Program-made: the position numbers and the translations under genes | Assembly (NCBI GenBank): GCA_015069135.1 | Contig: SVJE01000002.1 | Coordinates: 169,953 to 233,952, forward strand | Length of the DNA stretch: 64,000 nt | Direction of reading: 5' to 3' | Origin: Oscillospiraceae bacterium | Lineage (GTDB): Bacteria > Bacillota > Clostridia > UBA1212 > SIG427 | Notes under the pieces: model-generated | The model's input: only the letters and a program-made list of their open reading frames with translations | What the model was told of the DNA's origin: nothing | Database searches by the model: none | Shown here: positions 16,135 through 25,091 of the stretch, piece after piece | How positions within the stretch are numbered: the first letter of the stretch is position 1 | How the letters are laid out: the number at the start of each line of letters is the position of its first letter

Positions 16135-16398
16135 ATGACAAAAGAAAGAAAACAAGAAATTATTGCTACTTTCGGTACACACGAAGGTGACACAGGTTCC
16201 CCAGAAGTACAGGTTGCTTTGTTGACAGAAAGAATCAACCACTTAAACGAGCACCTTAAAACTCACAAGAAAGACCACCATTCAAGAAGAGGTCTTTTGA
16301 TGATGGTAGGTCAGAGAAGAGGTATGTTACAGTATCTTGCTAAAGTAGATATTGAAAGATATCGTTCTTTGATTGAGAGACTCGGACTCAGAAAGTAA
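16135..16398 (+). CDS. rpsO: 30S ribosomal protein S15
   Basis: S15 binds the central domain of 16S rRNA early in 30S assembly. The 87 residues are full length, with the conserved core [23 protein letters not shown] and [15 protein letters not shown] segments. The ATG at 16135 is chosen because AAAGGAG lies about 9 bases upstream; an in-frame TTG two codons earlier sits too close. A terminator follows, and pnp comes next, the arrangement found in most bacteria. Its leader could carry autoregulation by S15. Confidence 0.98.
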   Translation: MTKERKQEIIATFGTHEGDTGSPEVQVALLTERINHLNEHLKTHKKDHHSRRGLLMMVGQRRGMLQYLAKVDIERYRSLIERLGLRK

Positions 16399-16412
16399 TT
16401 TGAATTTGATAG

Positions 16413-16444
16413 CAAAGAGCGGCTACGCGTCGCTCTTTGTTTTC
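16413..16444 (+). terminator. Terminator after rpsO
   Basis: A perfect 9-bp stem CAAAGAGCG/CGCTCTTTG (16413-16421 with 16431-16439) is followed by TTTT. Readthrough into pnp is likely to be partial. Confidence 0.8.
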
Positions 16445-16603
16445 ATAATAAAGACAAGTAAGTATTTTAATTTTAACGGCACTAAAGGCTGTAGAAAGTA
16501 GGTTGTGTAACTGATGTTTTTGAAAAATTTATTTAAAGGAAAAGGAAAAGATGGGGGACAGAACCTACATGCTACCGCCAAGTGTCAGAACGAGGAGGAC
16601 AAA

Positions 16604-18697
16604 ATGTTTAAAACTTACAAAACAACTTTAGCCGGCAGAGAGCTGGTTATTGAAACAGGTAAGCTGGCACAGTTGGCTAATGGTGCTGTGTTGGTAAGAT
16701 ACGGCGAAACTGTAGTTCTTTCTACAGTAACAGCTTCTAAGGCACCAAGAGACGGAATTGACTTCTTCCCACTTAGCGTTGACTATGAGGAAAAACTCTA
16801 TTCTGTAGGTAAAATCCCGGGTGGATTTACAAGAAGAGAAGGAAAGCCTTCTGAGAAAGCTATTCTTACATCAAGAGTAATTGACAGACCAATAAGACCT
16901 TTATTCCCTAAGGACTTAAGAAATGATGTTGTCGTTGTAAACACTGTTATGGCTGTTGAGCAGGATAACTCTCCTGAGATCGCTGCAATGATTGGTACAT
17001 CTGCTGCAATTGCTATTTCCGATATTCCATGGGGTGGCCCTATCGGCGGCGTTGTTCTCGGTTTAGTAGATGGTCAGGTTGTAATTAACCCTAACTCTGC
17101 TGAAAGAGAAAAGAGTGACATGTATGTAACTTTGGCAGGTACAGCTGACAAGATCTGTATGATTGAAGCTGGTGCTAACGAAGTTCCTGATGATGTAATG
17201 CTTAACGCAATTATCGAAGGTCATAAGACAATTAAAGAAATCTGTGCATTCATTAACGAAATCGTTGCTGATTGCGGTAAGCCTAAGTTTGAATATGTTT
17301 CCTGTGATGTTCCTGCTGATATGTTTGCAGACGTAATGGAAATTGCCCACGAAGAAATGAAGCAGGCTGTTCTTGCAGTTGATAAGACTGTAAGAGATGA
17401 TGCAGTTGATGCTCTTACAAAGAAAGTTCACGAAGCTTTGGATGAAAAGTATCCTGAGCAGACATCTCTTATTAATGATGCTATGTACAAGCTTCAGAAG
17501 AAGGTAGTAAGAAACTACTTACTTAAGGAACACAAGAGAGTAGACGGCAGAGGCATGGAAGAAATCAGACCTTTAAGTGCTGAAGTTGACACTATTCCGA
17601 GAGTACACGGTTGCGGTCTCTTTAAGAGAGGTCAGACACAGGTTATGACAATTGCTACATTGGCTCCTGTATCAGAAGCTCAGAAGTTAGACGGTATTGA
17701 TGAAGAAGTATCTAAGAGATATATGCACCACTACAACTTCCCTTCATACAGTGTAGGTGAAGCAAAAAGCTCAAGAGGTCCCGGACGTCGTGAAATCGGT
17801 CATGGTGCTTTGGCTGAAAGAGCATTGGTACCTGTAATTCCTTCTGAAGAAGAATTCCCATACTCCATGAGATTGGTATCTGAAGTTCTTATGTCCAACG
17901 GTTCTACATCACAGGGTTCTGTATGTGGTTCCACATTGGCTCTTATGGCTGCAGGTGTTCCGATTAAGAGACCTGTTGCAGGTATTTCTTCAGGTTTGGT
18001 AACTAACGAAGAAGATGAAAACGACTTTGTAACATTTATGGATATCCAGGGTATCGAAGACTTCTTCGGTGATATGGACTTTAAGGTAGCAGGTACAGAA
18101 AAGGGTATCACAGCTATCCAGGTAGATATTAAAGTTAAGGGCCTTTCTTACGAAGTAATTAAGCAGGCATTTGCTCTTACAAATAAGGGTCGTATGCAGA
18201 TTCTTAATGACATCATCCTTCCTTGCATTCCTGAGCCAAGAGCTGAAGTTAACGAATATGCTCCTAAGATGTTTACAATGAAGATCGACCAGGATAAGAT
18301 TCGTGAAGTAATCGGTACAGGCGGTAAGGTAATCAACAAGATTATTGCTGATACAGGCGTTAAGATGGATATCATGGAAGATGGTACTATCTACATTGCT
18401 ACAAGCGATAAGGCAGCAGCTGAAAAGGCTATGAAGATTATCGAAGGTATCGTAGGTGATCCTGAAGTTGGTACAGTTTACGAAGGTAAGGTTACAAAGT
18501 TGATGGCATTTGGTGCTTTCGTTGAGTTCTTACCCGGTAAAGAAGGTCTTGTTCACATTTCTAAGTTAGCTGACCACAGAGTAGAGAAGGTTGAAGATGT
18601 AGTTGCTGAAGGCGATATGGTTAAGGTAAAATTAATTGAAATCGACAAGCAGGGCAGACTTAACCTCTCCATTAAGGATGTTAAAGACGACGAGTAA
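16604..18697 (+). CDS. pnp: Polyribonucleotide nucleotidyltransferase (PNPase)
   Basis: PNPase degrades RNA 3' to 5' by phosphorolysis and can add tails. Two RNase PH domains (about 10-140 and 305-450) flank a helical domain; KH (about 550-610, with the GTGGKVIN loop) and S1 (about 618-690) domains bind RNA. The start at 16604 has GAGGAGG seven bases upstream and gives 697 residues, the usual length. A frame open back to 16514 would add 30 residues without a good ribosome site and is rejected. The leader 16446-16603 contains GTAGGTT (16498) and its complement AACCTAC (16562), a possible hairpin. Paired with rpsO as in other bacteria. Confidence 0.97.
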   Translation: MFKTYKTTLAGRELVIETGKLAQLANGAVLVRYGETVVLSTVTASKAPRDGIDFFPLSVDYEEKLYSVGKIPGGFTRREGKPSEKAILTSRVIDRPIRPLFPKDLRNDVVVVNTVMAVEQDNSPEIAAMIGTSAAIAISDIPWGGPIGGVVLGLVDGQVVINPNSAEREKSDMYVTLAGTADKICMIEAGANEVPDDVMLNAIIEGHKTIKEICAFINEIVADCGKPKFEYVSCDVPADMFADVMEIAHEEMKQAVLAVDKTVRDDAVDALTKKVHEALDEKYPEQTSLINDAMYKLQKKVVRNYLLKEHKRVDGRGMEEIRPLSAEVDTIPRVHGCGLFKRGQTQVMTIATLAPVSEAQKLDGIDEEVSKRYMHHYNFPSYSVGEAKSSRGPGRREIGHGALAERALVPVIPSEEEFPYSMRLVSEVLMSNGSTSQGSVCGSTLALMAAGVPIKRPVAGISSGLVTNEEDENDFVTFMDIQGIEDFFGDMDFKVAGTEKGITAIQVDIKVKGLSYEVIKQAFALTNKGRMQILNDIILPCIPEPRAEVNEYAPKMFTMKIDQDKIREVIGTGGKVINKIIADTGVKMDIMEDGTIYIATSDKAAAEKAMKIIEGIVGDPEVGTVYEGKVTKLMAFGAFVEFLPGKEGLVHISKLADHRVEKVEDVVAEGDMVKVKLIEIDKQGRLNLSIKDVKDDE

Positions 18698-18726
18698 TTT
18701 GTCGGTAAAATATCTGTAAAATGATT

Positions 18727-18764
18727 AAAGGCGATTCCGTAAAAGGAACCGCCTTTATAATTTT
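18727..18764 (+). terminator. Terminator after pnp
   Basis: A 12-bp stem with one mismatch, AAAGGCGATTCC/GGAACCGCCTTT, is followed by a T-rich stretch. Confidence 0.85.
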
Positions 18765-18790
18765 AAAAAGCCTGTGGGACATATTATATT

Positions 18791-19972
18791 TTACAGGGCC
18801 ATACGATAAATTTTAGCCATATCCTCTTTATTAAGTGGAACCACTGCACCATTAGCACCGCCTGTCTTTTCGTGGCAGCTGGCAGCCATAAATTCAATCT
18901 GTTCATCGGTAGGAGTTACACCCAGTTCTTTCATATTTGTAGGCATTTTAATTGCACGATAGAAATCTTCCATAGCACATATGCCTTTCTCAACAGTTTC
19001 GGCGTCGTCAGCCCCGGGAGTAACACCCATAACATTAATTGCAAACTTAACAAAACGATGGGGAGCAGCTTTCCATACGTATCTTGCCCAGCTTCCCCAG
19101 ATGGCAGCCAGACCTGCGCCGTGAGCTACATCAAACATACCGCCGATTTCGTGTTCCATATTGTGAGTTGCCCAGTCACCACCGGCAGTACCGCAACCTG
19201 TAAGACCGTTATGAGAAAGACTTCCTGCCCACATAAGGTCAGCTCTTGCCTTGTAGTTTTTAGGGTCGTCTACCAGAATTTTTGCATATTCCATAACATT
19301 TTTCAGAAGTGCTTCGCTGATGGCATCTGTAATATCCATGTTATCTTCCTTGTTAAAATATCTTTCCATTGTGTGCATTAATATATCTGCTGCACCGCTG
19401 GCTGTCTGATAGTCAGGAAGTGTCATTGTAAGTTCAGGGTCCATAATTGTAAAAGCAGGACGAAGGAAGTCAGCGCCAAAGTCTCTCTTAAGACCGTTCT
19501 TCTCATTGGTAATTACAGCACCATGACTCATTTCACTGCCTGCAGCTGCAATGGTAAGAACAGAAGCAACAGGAAGTGCTTTTGAAGGAGCTCTTTTACC
19601 GATAAAGTAATCCCATACATCGCCTTCGTTGGCAAGACCTAAACTGATACCTTTAGCAGAGTCGATAACACTACCGCCACCGACAGCAAGAATAAAGTCA
19701 ATTCCTTCCTTTTTACCAAGTTCAATACCTTCGTAAACTTTTCCTACATGTGGATTTGGCACTACGCCGCCCAGCTCTACATAAGAAATTCCGGAAGCGT
19801 CCAAGCTTTCTTTCACACGATCCAAAAGTCCTGATTTTTTTGCGCTCTGTCCGCCGAAGTGGAGAAGAACTTTAGAACCGCCGTGAGCTTTAACTAAATC
19901 ACCAACCTGACATACTGTGCCTTTACCAAACACAACTTTTGTTGGTGTGTAATATTCAAAATTAGTGTACAT
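18791..19972 (-). CDS. Iron-containing alcohol dehydrogenase (BdhA/YugJ type)
   Basis: A 393-residue group III alcohol dehydrogenase, probably NAD(P)H-dependent and acting on short aldehydes such as butanal at the end of fermentation. The nucleotide-binding GGGS motif (AVGGGSVIDSAKGI) is at about 95-108. The iron ligands fit the family pattern: Asp in GAADILMHTMERYF, then His in that segment, and two more His in HNGLTGCGTAGGDWATHNMEHEIGG and FDVAHGAG. AAAGGAG precedes the ATG. It is a single gene, convergent with pnp and separated from the ABC operon by a hairpin. Confidence 0.93.
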   Translation of the reverse strand: MYTNFEYYTPTKVVFGKGTVCQVGDLVKAHGGSKVLLHFGGQSAKKSGLLDRVKESLDASGISYVELGGVVPNPHVGKVYEGIELGKKEGIDFILAVGGGSVIDSAKGISLGLANEGDVWDYFIGKRAPSKALPVASVLTIAAAGSEMSHGAVITNEKNGLKRDFGADFLRPAFTIMDPELTMTLPDYQTASGAADILMHTMERYFNKEDNMDITDAISEALLKNVMEYAKILVDDPKNYKARADLMWAGSLSHNGLTGCGTAGGDWATHNMEHEIGGMFDVAHGAGLAAIWGSWARYVWKAAPHRFVKFAINVMGVTPGADDAETVEKGICAMEDFYRAIKMPTNMKELGVTPTDEQIEFMAASCHEKTGGANGAVVPLNKEDMAKIYRMAL

Positions 19973-20019
19973 TTTACATTCTCCTTTACGTTTTGTTTCT
20001 GTAAAAAGTATAACATAAT

Positions 20020-20046
20020 AGCCCCATGGTGTAAAACCACAGGGCT
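20020..20046 (-). terminator. Hairpin at the end of the ABC operon
   Basis: AGCCC (20020-20024) pairs with GGGCT (20042-20046), and TGGT with ACCA inside. It lies just after the permease stop on the minus strand; the T run that follows is poor, so terminator strength is uncertain. Confidence 0.5.
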
Positions 20047-20066
20047 GTTAAAATGAGATGTTTTGA

Positions 20067-20954
20067 TTATTGGAGATTAAGCTTTTTATTAAGGTGGCGT
20101 TTGAGCAACAGGTAGGATACGACTATTACTATCACTAGTAACAAAATCTGAAGTCCGCTCTCCAGATGGATGATGCTTTGATATCTGGCATCCATTTCTG
20201 CCATTCTTTGTTCTGAAGTTGCCGCAGAAATCCAATTAAGATGGTTTGAGTACATTTTTGCTCTTAAGACATTAACAAGGAGAAAACCGATTAATGTTAC
20301 AATATTTTCACCTATAAACAATAATGTACCTAAGATTTTTCTATTATTACTGCTTCCGGTGCTTCCGATGGTTATGGCAAGGTAAGCTGCTAGCAAGATC
20401 ATGATAATATATAAAATAATTACCAATATTTTTTCTACACAATAAAGAGCATTTAGAAGTCCGGAGTCAAAATATGCAAAAACTATATTATTTGAAATCA
20501 TATGATATTTTAGGGTATAGCCAATACTTGATGGTGACAAAATAAGACACATTTCTGTTATAAAAATAATGAAACATAAAATTCCTGCTAGGAAAACAAA
20601 AAATATAGAAAGCATTGACGTAATTAACTTTGAAAGAATCAACTGATTAGATGTGACAGGCAAAGTAAAGGTCAGATATCCTTCGTTACCGTACATGTTT
20701 TTATAAAAACGACGGGCAAGAATTATAAAAGTTATTATAATAGCAGAAAGCACTCCGGCTAAACATATTGTAAATAGCAGATTGTTAACAAAATTCAAAG
20801 CCTCTTTTAGATAATTATCACTGAGACTGTTGAAGTGAAGCGCAAGTACAGGAAAGATGGCTGCCAACATACTTAAAACAATCATTCCTAAAGCAATTGT
20901 TCCAATAATTTTTCCTGTTGCTCTAATTTCATGCTTAATAAGTTTCCTTAACAT
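20067..20954 (-). CDS. ABC-2 type transporter permease
   Basis: A 295-residue membrane protein with about six hydrophobic helices and a charged N-terminus (MLRKLIKHEIRATGKII) typical of ABC-2 permeases. A cytoplasmic loop containing NKNMYGNEGYLTFTLPV-like sequence (FYKNMYGNEGYLTFTLP) follows the second helix, a pattern common in Clostridial YtrC/YtrF-type subunits. Its start overlaps the ATPase gene by 7 bp, so the two form one transporter. The GntR gene upstream completes a YtrA-like operon. In Bacillus the related operon responds to cell-wall antibiotics; the substrate here is unknown. Confidence 0.82.
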   Translation of the reverse strand: MLRKLIKHEIRATGKIIGTIALGMIVLSMLAAIFPVLALHFNSLSDNYLKEALNFVNNLLFTICLAGVLSAIIITFIILARRFYKNMYGNEGYLTFTLPVTSNQLILSKLITSMLSIFFVFLAGILCFIIFITEMCLILSPSSIGYTLKYHMISNNIVFAYFDSGLLNALYCVEKILVIILYIIMILLAAYLAITIGSTGSSNNRKILGTLLFIGENIVTLIGFLLVNVLRAKMYSNHLNWISAATSEQRMAEMDARYQSIIHLESGLQILLLVIVIVVSYLLLKRHLNKKLNLQ

Positions 20955-21646
20955 TTGAACACCTCCCTAAATAACAAATCCAAAGACTTGCCGTGCTCTT
21001 CACGGACTTCGTCAACGGTGGATTGCATGGCAATCTTACCGTCTTTAATAATGATAAATTCATCTAAGAATTTTTCTATATCGTAAAGTAAATGAGTGGA
21101 TAAAATAACCGTTGCACCTTCACTGTAATTGGAAACAACTGTACTTAAAATGTAATCTCTTGCAGCAGGATCTACCCCCGCAATTGGTTCATCCAGCATA
21201 TAAAGTTTTGCTTCTCTGGACATAACTAAAATCAGTTGTACTTTTTCCCTTCCGCCTTTTGAAAGTTCTTTAAGTCTGCGCTTCTCGTCGATATCAAGAG
21301 ACTTTAACATCTCTCTGGCTTTATCCATATTAAAATCTGCATAAAAGTCGTTAAAATATTCCAATACATCCCTAACTTTAAGGTTAATTCTTAAATATGT
21401 ATTATCGGGAAGATAAGAGACTAATTTTTTTGTTGCTACACATGGTTTCATGTTGTTAACCAGTATTTCACCGGCAGTTGGCACCAAAAGTCCGGATGCT
21501 AATTTTATCAACGTTGTCTTACCACTGCCATTAGGTCCTAAAAGTCCGATAATTTTACCTTTGGGAATAGATAAGTTGATTTTATCCAAAGCAGTAACAG
21601 TGGAATATTTCTTAGTAAGGCTTAAACATTCAAGAATATAATCCAT
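20948..21646 (-). CDS. ABC transporter ATP-binding protein (YtrB-like)
   Basis: 232 residues from the ATG at 21646, chosen because AAGGAG lies 7 bases upstream and the GntR stop codon is one base away; a longer frame to 21673 adds nine residues without support. Walker A is GPNGSGKTT at about 38-46, the signature region LKELSKGGREKVQ replaces the usual LSGGQ-type sequence with SKGGREK, and Walker B is MLDEPIAG. It powers the adjacent permease. The three genes are in the order regulator, ATPase, permease, as in ytrA operons. Confidence 0.92.
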   Translation of the reverse strand: MDYILECLSLTKKYSTVTALDKINLSIPKGKIIGLLGPNGSGKTTLIKLASGLLVPTAGEILVNNMKPCVATKKLVSYLPDNTYLRINLKVRDVLEYFNDFYADFNMDKAREMLKSLDIDEKRRLKELSKGGREKVQLILVMSREAKLYMLDEPIAGVDPAARDYILSTVVSNYSEGATVILSTHLLYDIEKFLDEFIIIKDGKIAMQSTVDEVREEHGKSLDLLFREVFKC

Positions 21647-21647
21647 G

Positions 21648-22013
21648 TCATATCTCCTTCCTGAGCTTTTCAATCAGTCTTGCAGCATCTGCAGCGTCTG
21701 AGCCCATGCTTTTCATTTTTTCTAAATACTCAAGGGTTAAAGCTTCCGCCATTTCCTTTTTTCCGGCATCAAGAACATCCTGATTAGTAGTAACAGTACG
21801 ACCGCTGTTTCTTTGAGTCTCGATAAAGCCTTCCTCTTCTAAATGTGCAAAAGCTCTTTGCATGGTATTGGGGTTTACTGCTGCTTCAAGGGCTAACTCT
21901 CTTACACTAGGAAGTTTGTCCCCGGCTTTATAATGACCTCTGAAAATGTCTTGTTTTATGCGTTCCACAATCTGAGGATAAATAGGTTTATCAGCGGCAA
22001 AATCCCATGCCAT
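21648..22013 (-). CDS. GntR-family regulator, YtrA subfamily
   Basis: A 121-residue repressor with an N-terminal winged helix-turn-helix (about 8-75; PIYPQIVERIKQDI, then GDKLPSVRELA and NPNTMQRAFAHLEEEG) and only a short helical C-terminal part, the size class of YtrA. AAGGAGG precedes the ATG. A 24-bp palindrome, AGTGTA-N12-TACACT, covers the transcription start region just upstream and is the evident operator. From memory, the Bacillus YtrA site has the same half-sites with a slightly different spacing. It presumably represses its own operon until a cell-envelope stress or ligand relieves it. Confidence 0.92.
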   Translation of the reverse strand: MAWDFAADKPIYPQIVERIKQDIFRGHYKAGDKLPSVRELALEAAVNPNTMQRAFAHLEEEGFIETQRNSGRTVTTNQDVLDAGKKEMAEALTLEYLEKMKSMGSDAADAARLIEKLRKEI

Positions 22014-22036
22014 TTGTAATACCTCCTTGCTGTATT

Positions 22037-22092
22037 AGTGTATTAAGCGCTTAGTACACTTTAAGAATAAAGTATGTTTTATCTTTTGTCAA
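22037..22092 (-). promoter_or_regulatory. Promoter and palindromic operator of the GntR-ABC operon
   Basis: On the minus strand TTGACA (22087-22092) and TATTCT (22064-22069) are spaced by 17 bp. Four bases beyond the -10 box begins a 24-bp inverted repeat (22037-22060) with arms AGTGTA and TACACT and only two mismatched positions, covering the transcription start. It fits a YtrA-type operator. Confidence 0.8.
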
Positions 22093-22117
22093 TACTTTTT
22101 TTATATGGCTACTGCAA

Positions 22118-22124
22118 ATCGACA
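22118..22124. promoter_or_regulatory. Possible Spo0A box upstream of spoIIE
   Basis: ATCGACA, the complement of TGTCGAT, differs by one base from the Spo0A box TGTCGAA and lies 51 bases before spoIIE, a gene that Spo0A activates in other spore formers. A single 7-base match is weak evidence. Confidence 0.3.
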
Positions 22125-22174
22125 AATTATGACTTGCTTCCATACTAAAATAATCACGCAGAGGTGATTTACAA

Positions 22175-24622
22175 ATGATGAAAAAGGCGTGGAGTTTGCG
22201 CATTAAAGAAATTATGAGTTATTTATCTGAAATGAAACCGGATAAATATGATACGGTTATAATGATTATTTTATTTTTTATGGGGAGAGCTCATCTCCCG
22301 GGAGGGATTACTGCTTTTGGCTTTCCGGCGTTGATGACAAGTATACTTTCTCCTCACTGTAAAATGTTCCCGGGCATATCTTTTTTGTATTTTTTTTGTA
22401 CAGCAATAGGTGTCATATCCATCGGGGAATGGTGGCAGTTATTTGTGCTTACTATAAGTAGTATAACCTTTTATCTTATAATGATTTTTGATAAAAGAGC
22501 TACTGATGATCCAAGGAACGACCAGGAGAAATATCGTTTTTCCCTGTGGGTGAAAGCCGGGATGGTTCTTGCTGTTTCTCAACTGGGTCCTATGTTTATA
22601 GCTGTATCAGTCAGTAAGAATACGGCCGATGCTCTTGTAATGATGTTTTTCCAATTGTTTGTAAGTTTCATTGCTTTTTATGTTTTTAAAACGGTAATTA
22701 CTGTTCTTGGGGATAGTATTTCCAGAAAACTTATGAGTAATGAAGAAATGGCTTGTATGGCTATATCTTTTGCAGTACTTATTCTGGGTCTGCCGGATGT
22801 TATTTTAATGGGAATTTCCTTAAGGAGAGTTATATGTGTTTGCATCACCCTGATTTTTGCACACAGGGGTGGTCTTGGAACAGGAGCTGCCTGTGGCATC
22901 TGCGTAGGGGCATTGTTGGCGGCAGCCTCAGGTACGGGCGAATTTACTCCTGTAATGATGGGGCTCTTAGGTTTATGTGGCTTTTTGTCGGGTGTTCTTA
23001 ACCGCTTTGGAAAGTTTGGAGTAGGTGCCGGTTTTATACTTGGTAACCTGGTCTTTTCTCCTTTGGTAACCTTAAGCGCTGATTTAATAATGAGTTTTTT
23101 TGAAGTGGGTTTTGCTGTGATAATATTCTGCATTTTACCGGAACAAGCAACTAAATTTTTAAAATTACCTCAGCTTACAGGTGTACATATTCCAACCGTA
23201 AAAATAAATTATGCAGATAAACTGAGAAATACTGCTATTTCAAGATTAAGCAATTTTAGCGATATTTTAAAAGAAATGTCTCACGTTTGTAATGAGCTTA
23301 CTGAGAAAAATAAAACTGAACCGGAAAAAACTGACCTTATGACGGCTATGAACCGAATCACTAATAATGTTTGTCACAGATGTATATTAAAAAATGATTG
23401 TTGGGAGAAAAACTTTTACCAATCTTACAAAAATTTTTTGAGTATTCTTACCACATTGGAAATTAAAGGAAATGTTAAGCCTGGGGATATTCCAATTTCT
23501 ATGTCTGAAAAATGTGCCAGATCAGCAAGAATTATTGAAGAATGTCGTGCCACTTTAGAAATGGGCAGGGTGGAAACTTTGTGGAGAGGGCGTCTGGAAG
23601 AAAGTCGTAAACTTATTCCTGCACAACTTATGGGGCTTTCAGGCATACTTGATAATCTGGCAAAGGAAGTAGATATGAGTGTACGTTTTATGGATAATCT
23701 GGAAAGAGATATTATAAGGCAGTTCAGAAAGAGGGAACTTCGCATCAAAAATGCAACAGTTTGCAGAAACCGGTATGGCAGATATGAGTGCCATATCGAA
23801 ATTAAGTGCTGTGATAATCCGGGAGAGGGACAGGCGTGTATTAAGGATTATGCTGCTATTATTTCAGATGTACTTGGTGTGGTAATGGGTCCTTGTGATG
23901 GCTTTTGTCAGCAAAATGAAGAAAATAAACTTTGGTGTAAGGTGTCATTTTACGAAAAAGAACCTTTACATACGCATGTTGGAGTGGCATGTACTCCTGC
24001 CTATGGTAGTAGTATTACTGGGGATTCACATTCGTATATGTCGATTGACAGGGGAATTCAAATGGCGGCATTAAGCGATGGTATGGGCACGGGAGAGGGT
24101 GCTTCCAGACAGAGCCGGGCGGTAATTCGTTTGTTGGAATTGTTTATGGAAAGTGGTCTCGATAAGTCTGCTGCAGTTTCTATGATTAATGCACTTCTGG
24201 AAAATGGTTCAGGTGAAAAAGAACTTTCTGCTACAGTTGATATGGCTGTGTTTGATTTGTATCAGGGCAGGGTCTCTTTTCTTAAGTTGGGAGCCATGCC
24301 CGCCCTTATTAAACGTGATGAACGTATTGAAATGGTTAAGGTGGCCAATCTTCCGGTAGGACTTGCCCCTTATGATGAGCCGGTTCATGCAGTGGAACGG
24401 AAAGTGGGTAATGGTGATTATGTAATTATGATGACTGATGGAGTGGGAGAGGCTTATCGCCGTGCAGGAGTAAAGGATTCTGATTTCTACGGTTTCATTG
24501 AACAAATTACTGAAGGTGCACCTCAGGAAGTGGCAGAAAAAATTATAAAGAAGGCATTGGCCATCAGTGGTGACAAACCGAAAGACGACATGTTGGTTAT
24601 GGTGACAAAGGTTGTGGCGTAA
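22175..24622 (+). CDS. spoIIE: Stage II sporulation protein E (SpoIIE phosphatase)
   Basis: SpoIIE dephosphorylates the anti-anti-sigma factor SpoIIAA and so activates sigma F in the forespore; it also binds FtsZ at the polar septum. The 815 residues have about ten membrane helices (about 30-330), a central region with several cysteines (RCILKNDCWEK), and a C-terminal PP2C phosphatase domain (about 600-815) with metal-binding DGMGTGEGASRQSR, TDGVGEA and a final DDM. The start ATGATG has AGAGGTG upstream. Full length, so the organism probably sporulates. It stands alone, divergent from the GntR operon. Confidence 0.95.
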   Translation: MMKKAWSLRIKEIMSYLSEMKPDKYDTVIMIILFFMGRAHLPGGITAFGFPALMTSILSPHCKMFPGISFLYFFCTAIGVISIGEWWQLFVLTISSITFYLIMIFDKRATDDPRNDQEKYRFSLWVKAGMVLAVSQLGPMFIAVSVSKNTADALVMMFFQLFVSFIAFYVFKTVITVLGDSISRKLMSNEEMACMAISFAVLILGLPDVILMGISLRRVICVCITLIFAHRGGLGTGAACGICVGALLAAASGTGEFTPVMMGLLGLCGFLSGVLNRFGKFGVGAGFILGNLVFSPLVTLSADLIMSFFEVGFAVIIFCILPEQATKFLKLPQLTGVHIPTVKINYADKLRNTAISRLSNFSDILKEMSHVCNELTEKNKTEPEKTDLMTAMNRITNNVCHRCILKNDCWEKNFYQSYKNFLSILTTLEIKGNVKPGDIPISMSEKCARSARIIEECRATLEMGRVETLWRGRLEESRKLIPAQLMGLSGILDNLAKEVDMSVRFMDNLERDIIRQFRKRELRIKNATVCRNRYGRYECHIEIKCCDNPGEGQACIKDYAAIISDVLGVVMGPCDGFCQQNEENKLWCKVSFYEKEPLHTHVGVACTPAYGSSITGDSHSYMSIDRGIQMAALSDGMGTGEGASRQSRAVIRLLELFMESGLDKSAAVSMINALLENGSGEKELSATVDMAVFDLYQGRVSFLKLGAMPALIKRDERIEMVKVANLPVGLAPYDEPVHAVERKVGNGDYVIMMTDGVGEAYRRAGVKDSDFYGFIEQITEGAPQEVAEKIIKKALAISGDKPKDDMLVMVTKVVA

Positions 24623-24677
24623 AAGGCGGGGTAACGAGAGTTTATTACTGCTAAATGGGTAAAATTTTATGATTTTA

Positions 24678-24865
24678 GCAGTAATTGCACTGACGTTGTG
24701 TGGTGTTTTATTGTATTTATCAGTGTAAAATGCCAGAAATTCCGGAAAAACCCTTGATTTTACTACGGAATCGAAGCAATTACACTGACAAAGAATAATT
24801 TTTGACTTTAAAAGTCAGTGTAATTACTGCCATTTGATGAATTATTAGAACCGATAGCAGTGTAA
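24678..24865. repeat. Cluster of CAGTGTAA-type inverted and direct repeats
   Basis: The 290-base gap between spoIIE and tRNA-Arg has no gene. It holds a 17-base inverted repeat with one mismatch (24678-24694 and 24814-24830, GCAGTAATTGCACTGAC against GTCAGTGTAATTACTGC). CAGTGTAA or its complement also occurs at 24721, 24780 and 24858. The long arms enclose about 120 bases and could form a cruciform or RNA hairpin. It could also terminate spoIIE, though no T run follows. Confidence 0.6.
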
Positions 24866-24870
24866 AAAAA

Positions 24871-24900
24871 TTGAAAGGCGAGCTTGCTTTGTGTTATAAT
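24871..24900 (+). promoter_or_regulatory. Promoter of tRNA-Arg
   Basis: TTGAAA (24871-24876) and TATAAT (24895-24900) are spaced by 18 bp, 13 bases before the mature tRNA. Confidence 0.65.
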
Positions 24901-24913
24901 ACCTTCTGCTCTT

Positions 24914-24988
24914 GTCCCGGTGGTCTAATGGATACGATTCTAGACTCCGACTCTGGCGATGTGGGTTCGATTCCCGCCCGGGATGCCA
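24914..24988 (+). tRNA. tRNA-Arg (anticodon CCG)
   Basis: The cloverleaf closes with acceptor stem GTCCCGG/CCGGGAT (first pair G-U), anticodon stem CTAGA/TCTGG with loop CTCCGAC (anticodon CCG, reading CGG) and T-arm GTGGG-TTCGATT-CCCGC. CCA is encoded. It has its own promoter and terminator, so it is a single-gene transcript. A nuclease gene lies directly downstream. Confidence 0.95.
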
Positions 24989-24991
24989 AAA

Positions 24992-25018
24992 CCTTGCAAA
25001 TTTTTTGCAGGGTTTTTT
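24992..25018 (+). terminator. Terminator after tRNA-Arg
   Basis: A 9-bp stem CCTTGCAAA/TTTGCAGGG with one G-T pair is followed by TTTTTT. Confidence 0.85.
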
Positions 25019-25091
25019 GTTTACTACAGAAATACGACGGACAAAAATAAAAGAATGTGATATAGTGTCTTTAAGGGTGAAAGGAGGCACT

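Noticed and set aside
16550-16563. GGGGGACAGAACC in the pnp leader as a REP copy
   Set aside because: The match to TGGGGACAGACACT breaks after nine bases, so it is too short to claim.
16514-16603. A 30-residue N-terminal extension of PNPase
   Set aside because: No ribosome site at 16514, while GAGGAGG precedes the ATG at 16604 and the family length fits the latter.
24912-25091. A longer start for the PD-(D/E)XK nuclease running through the tRNA-Arg gene
   Set aside because: It would translate the tRNA and its terminator; the ATG at 25092 has a strong ribosome binding site.
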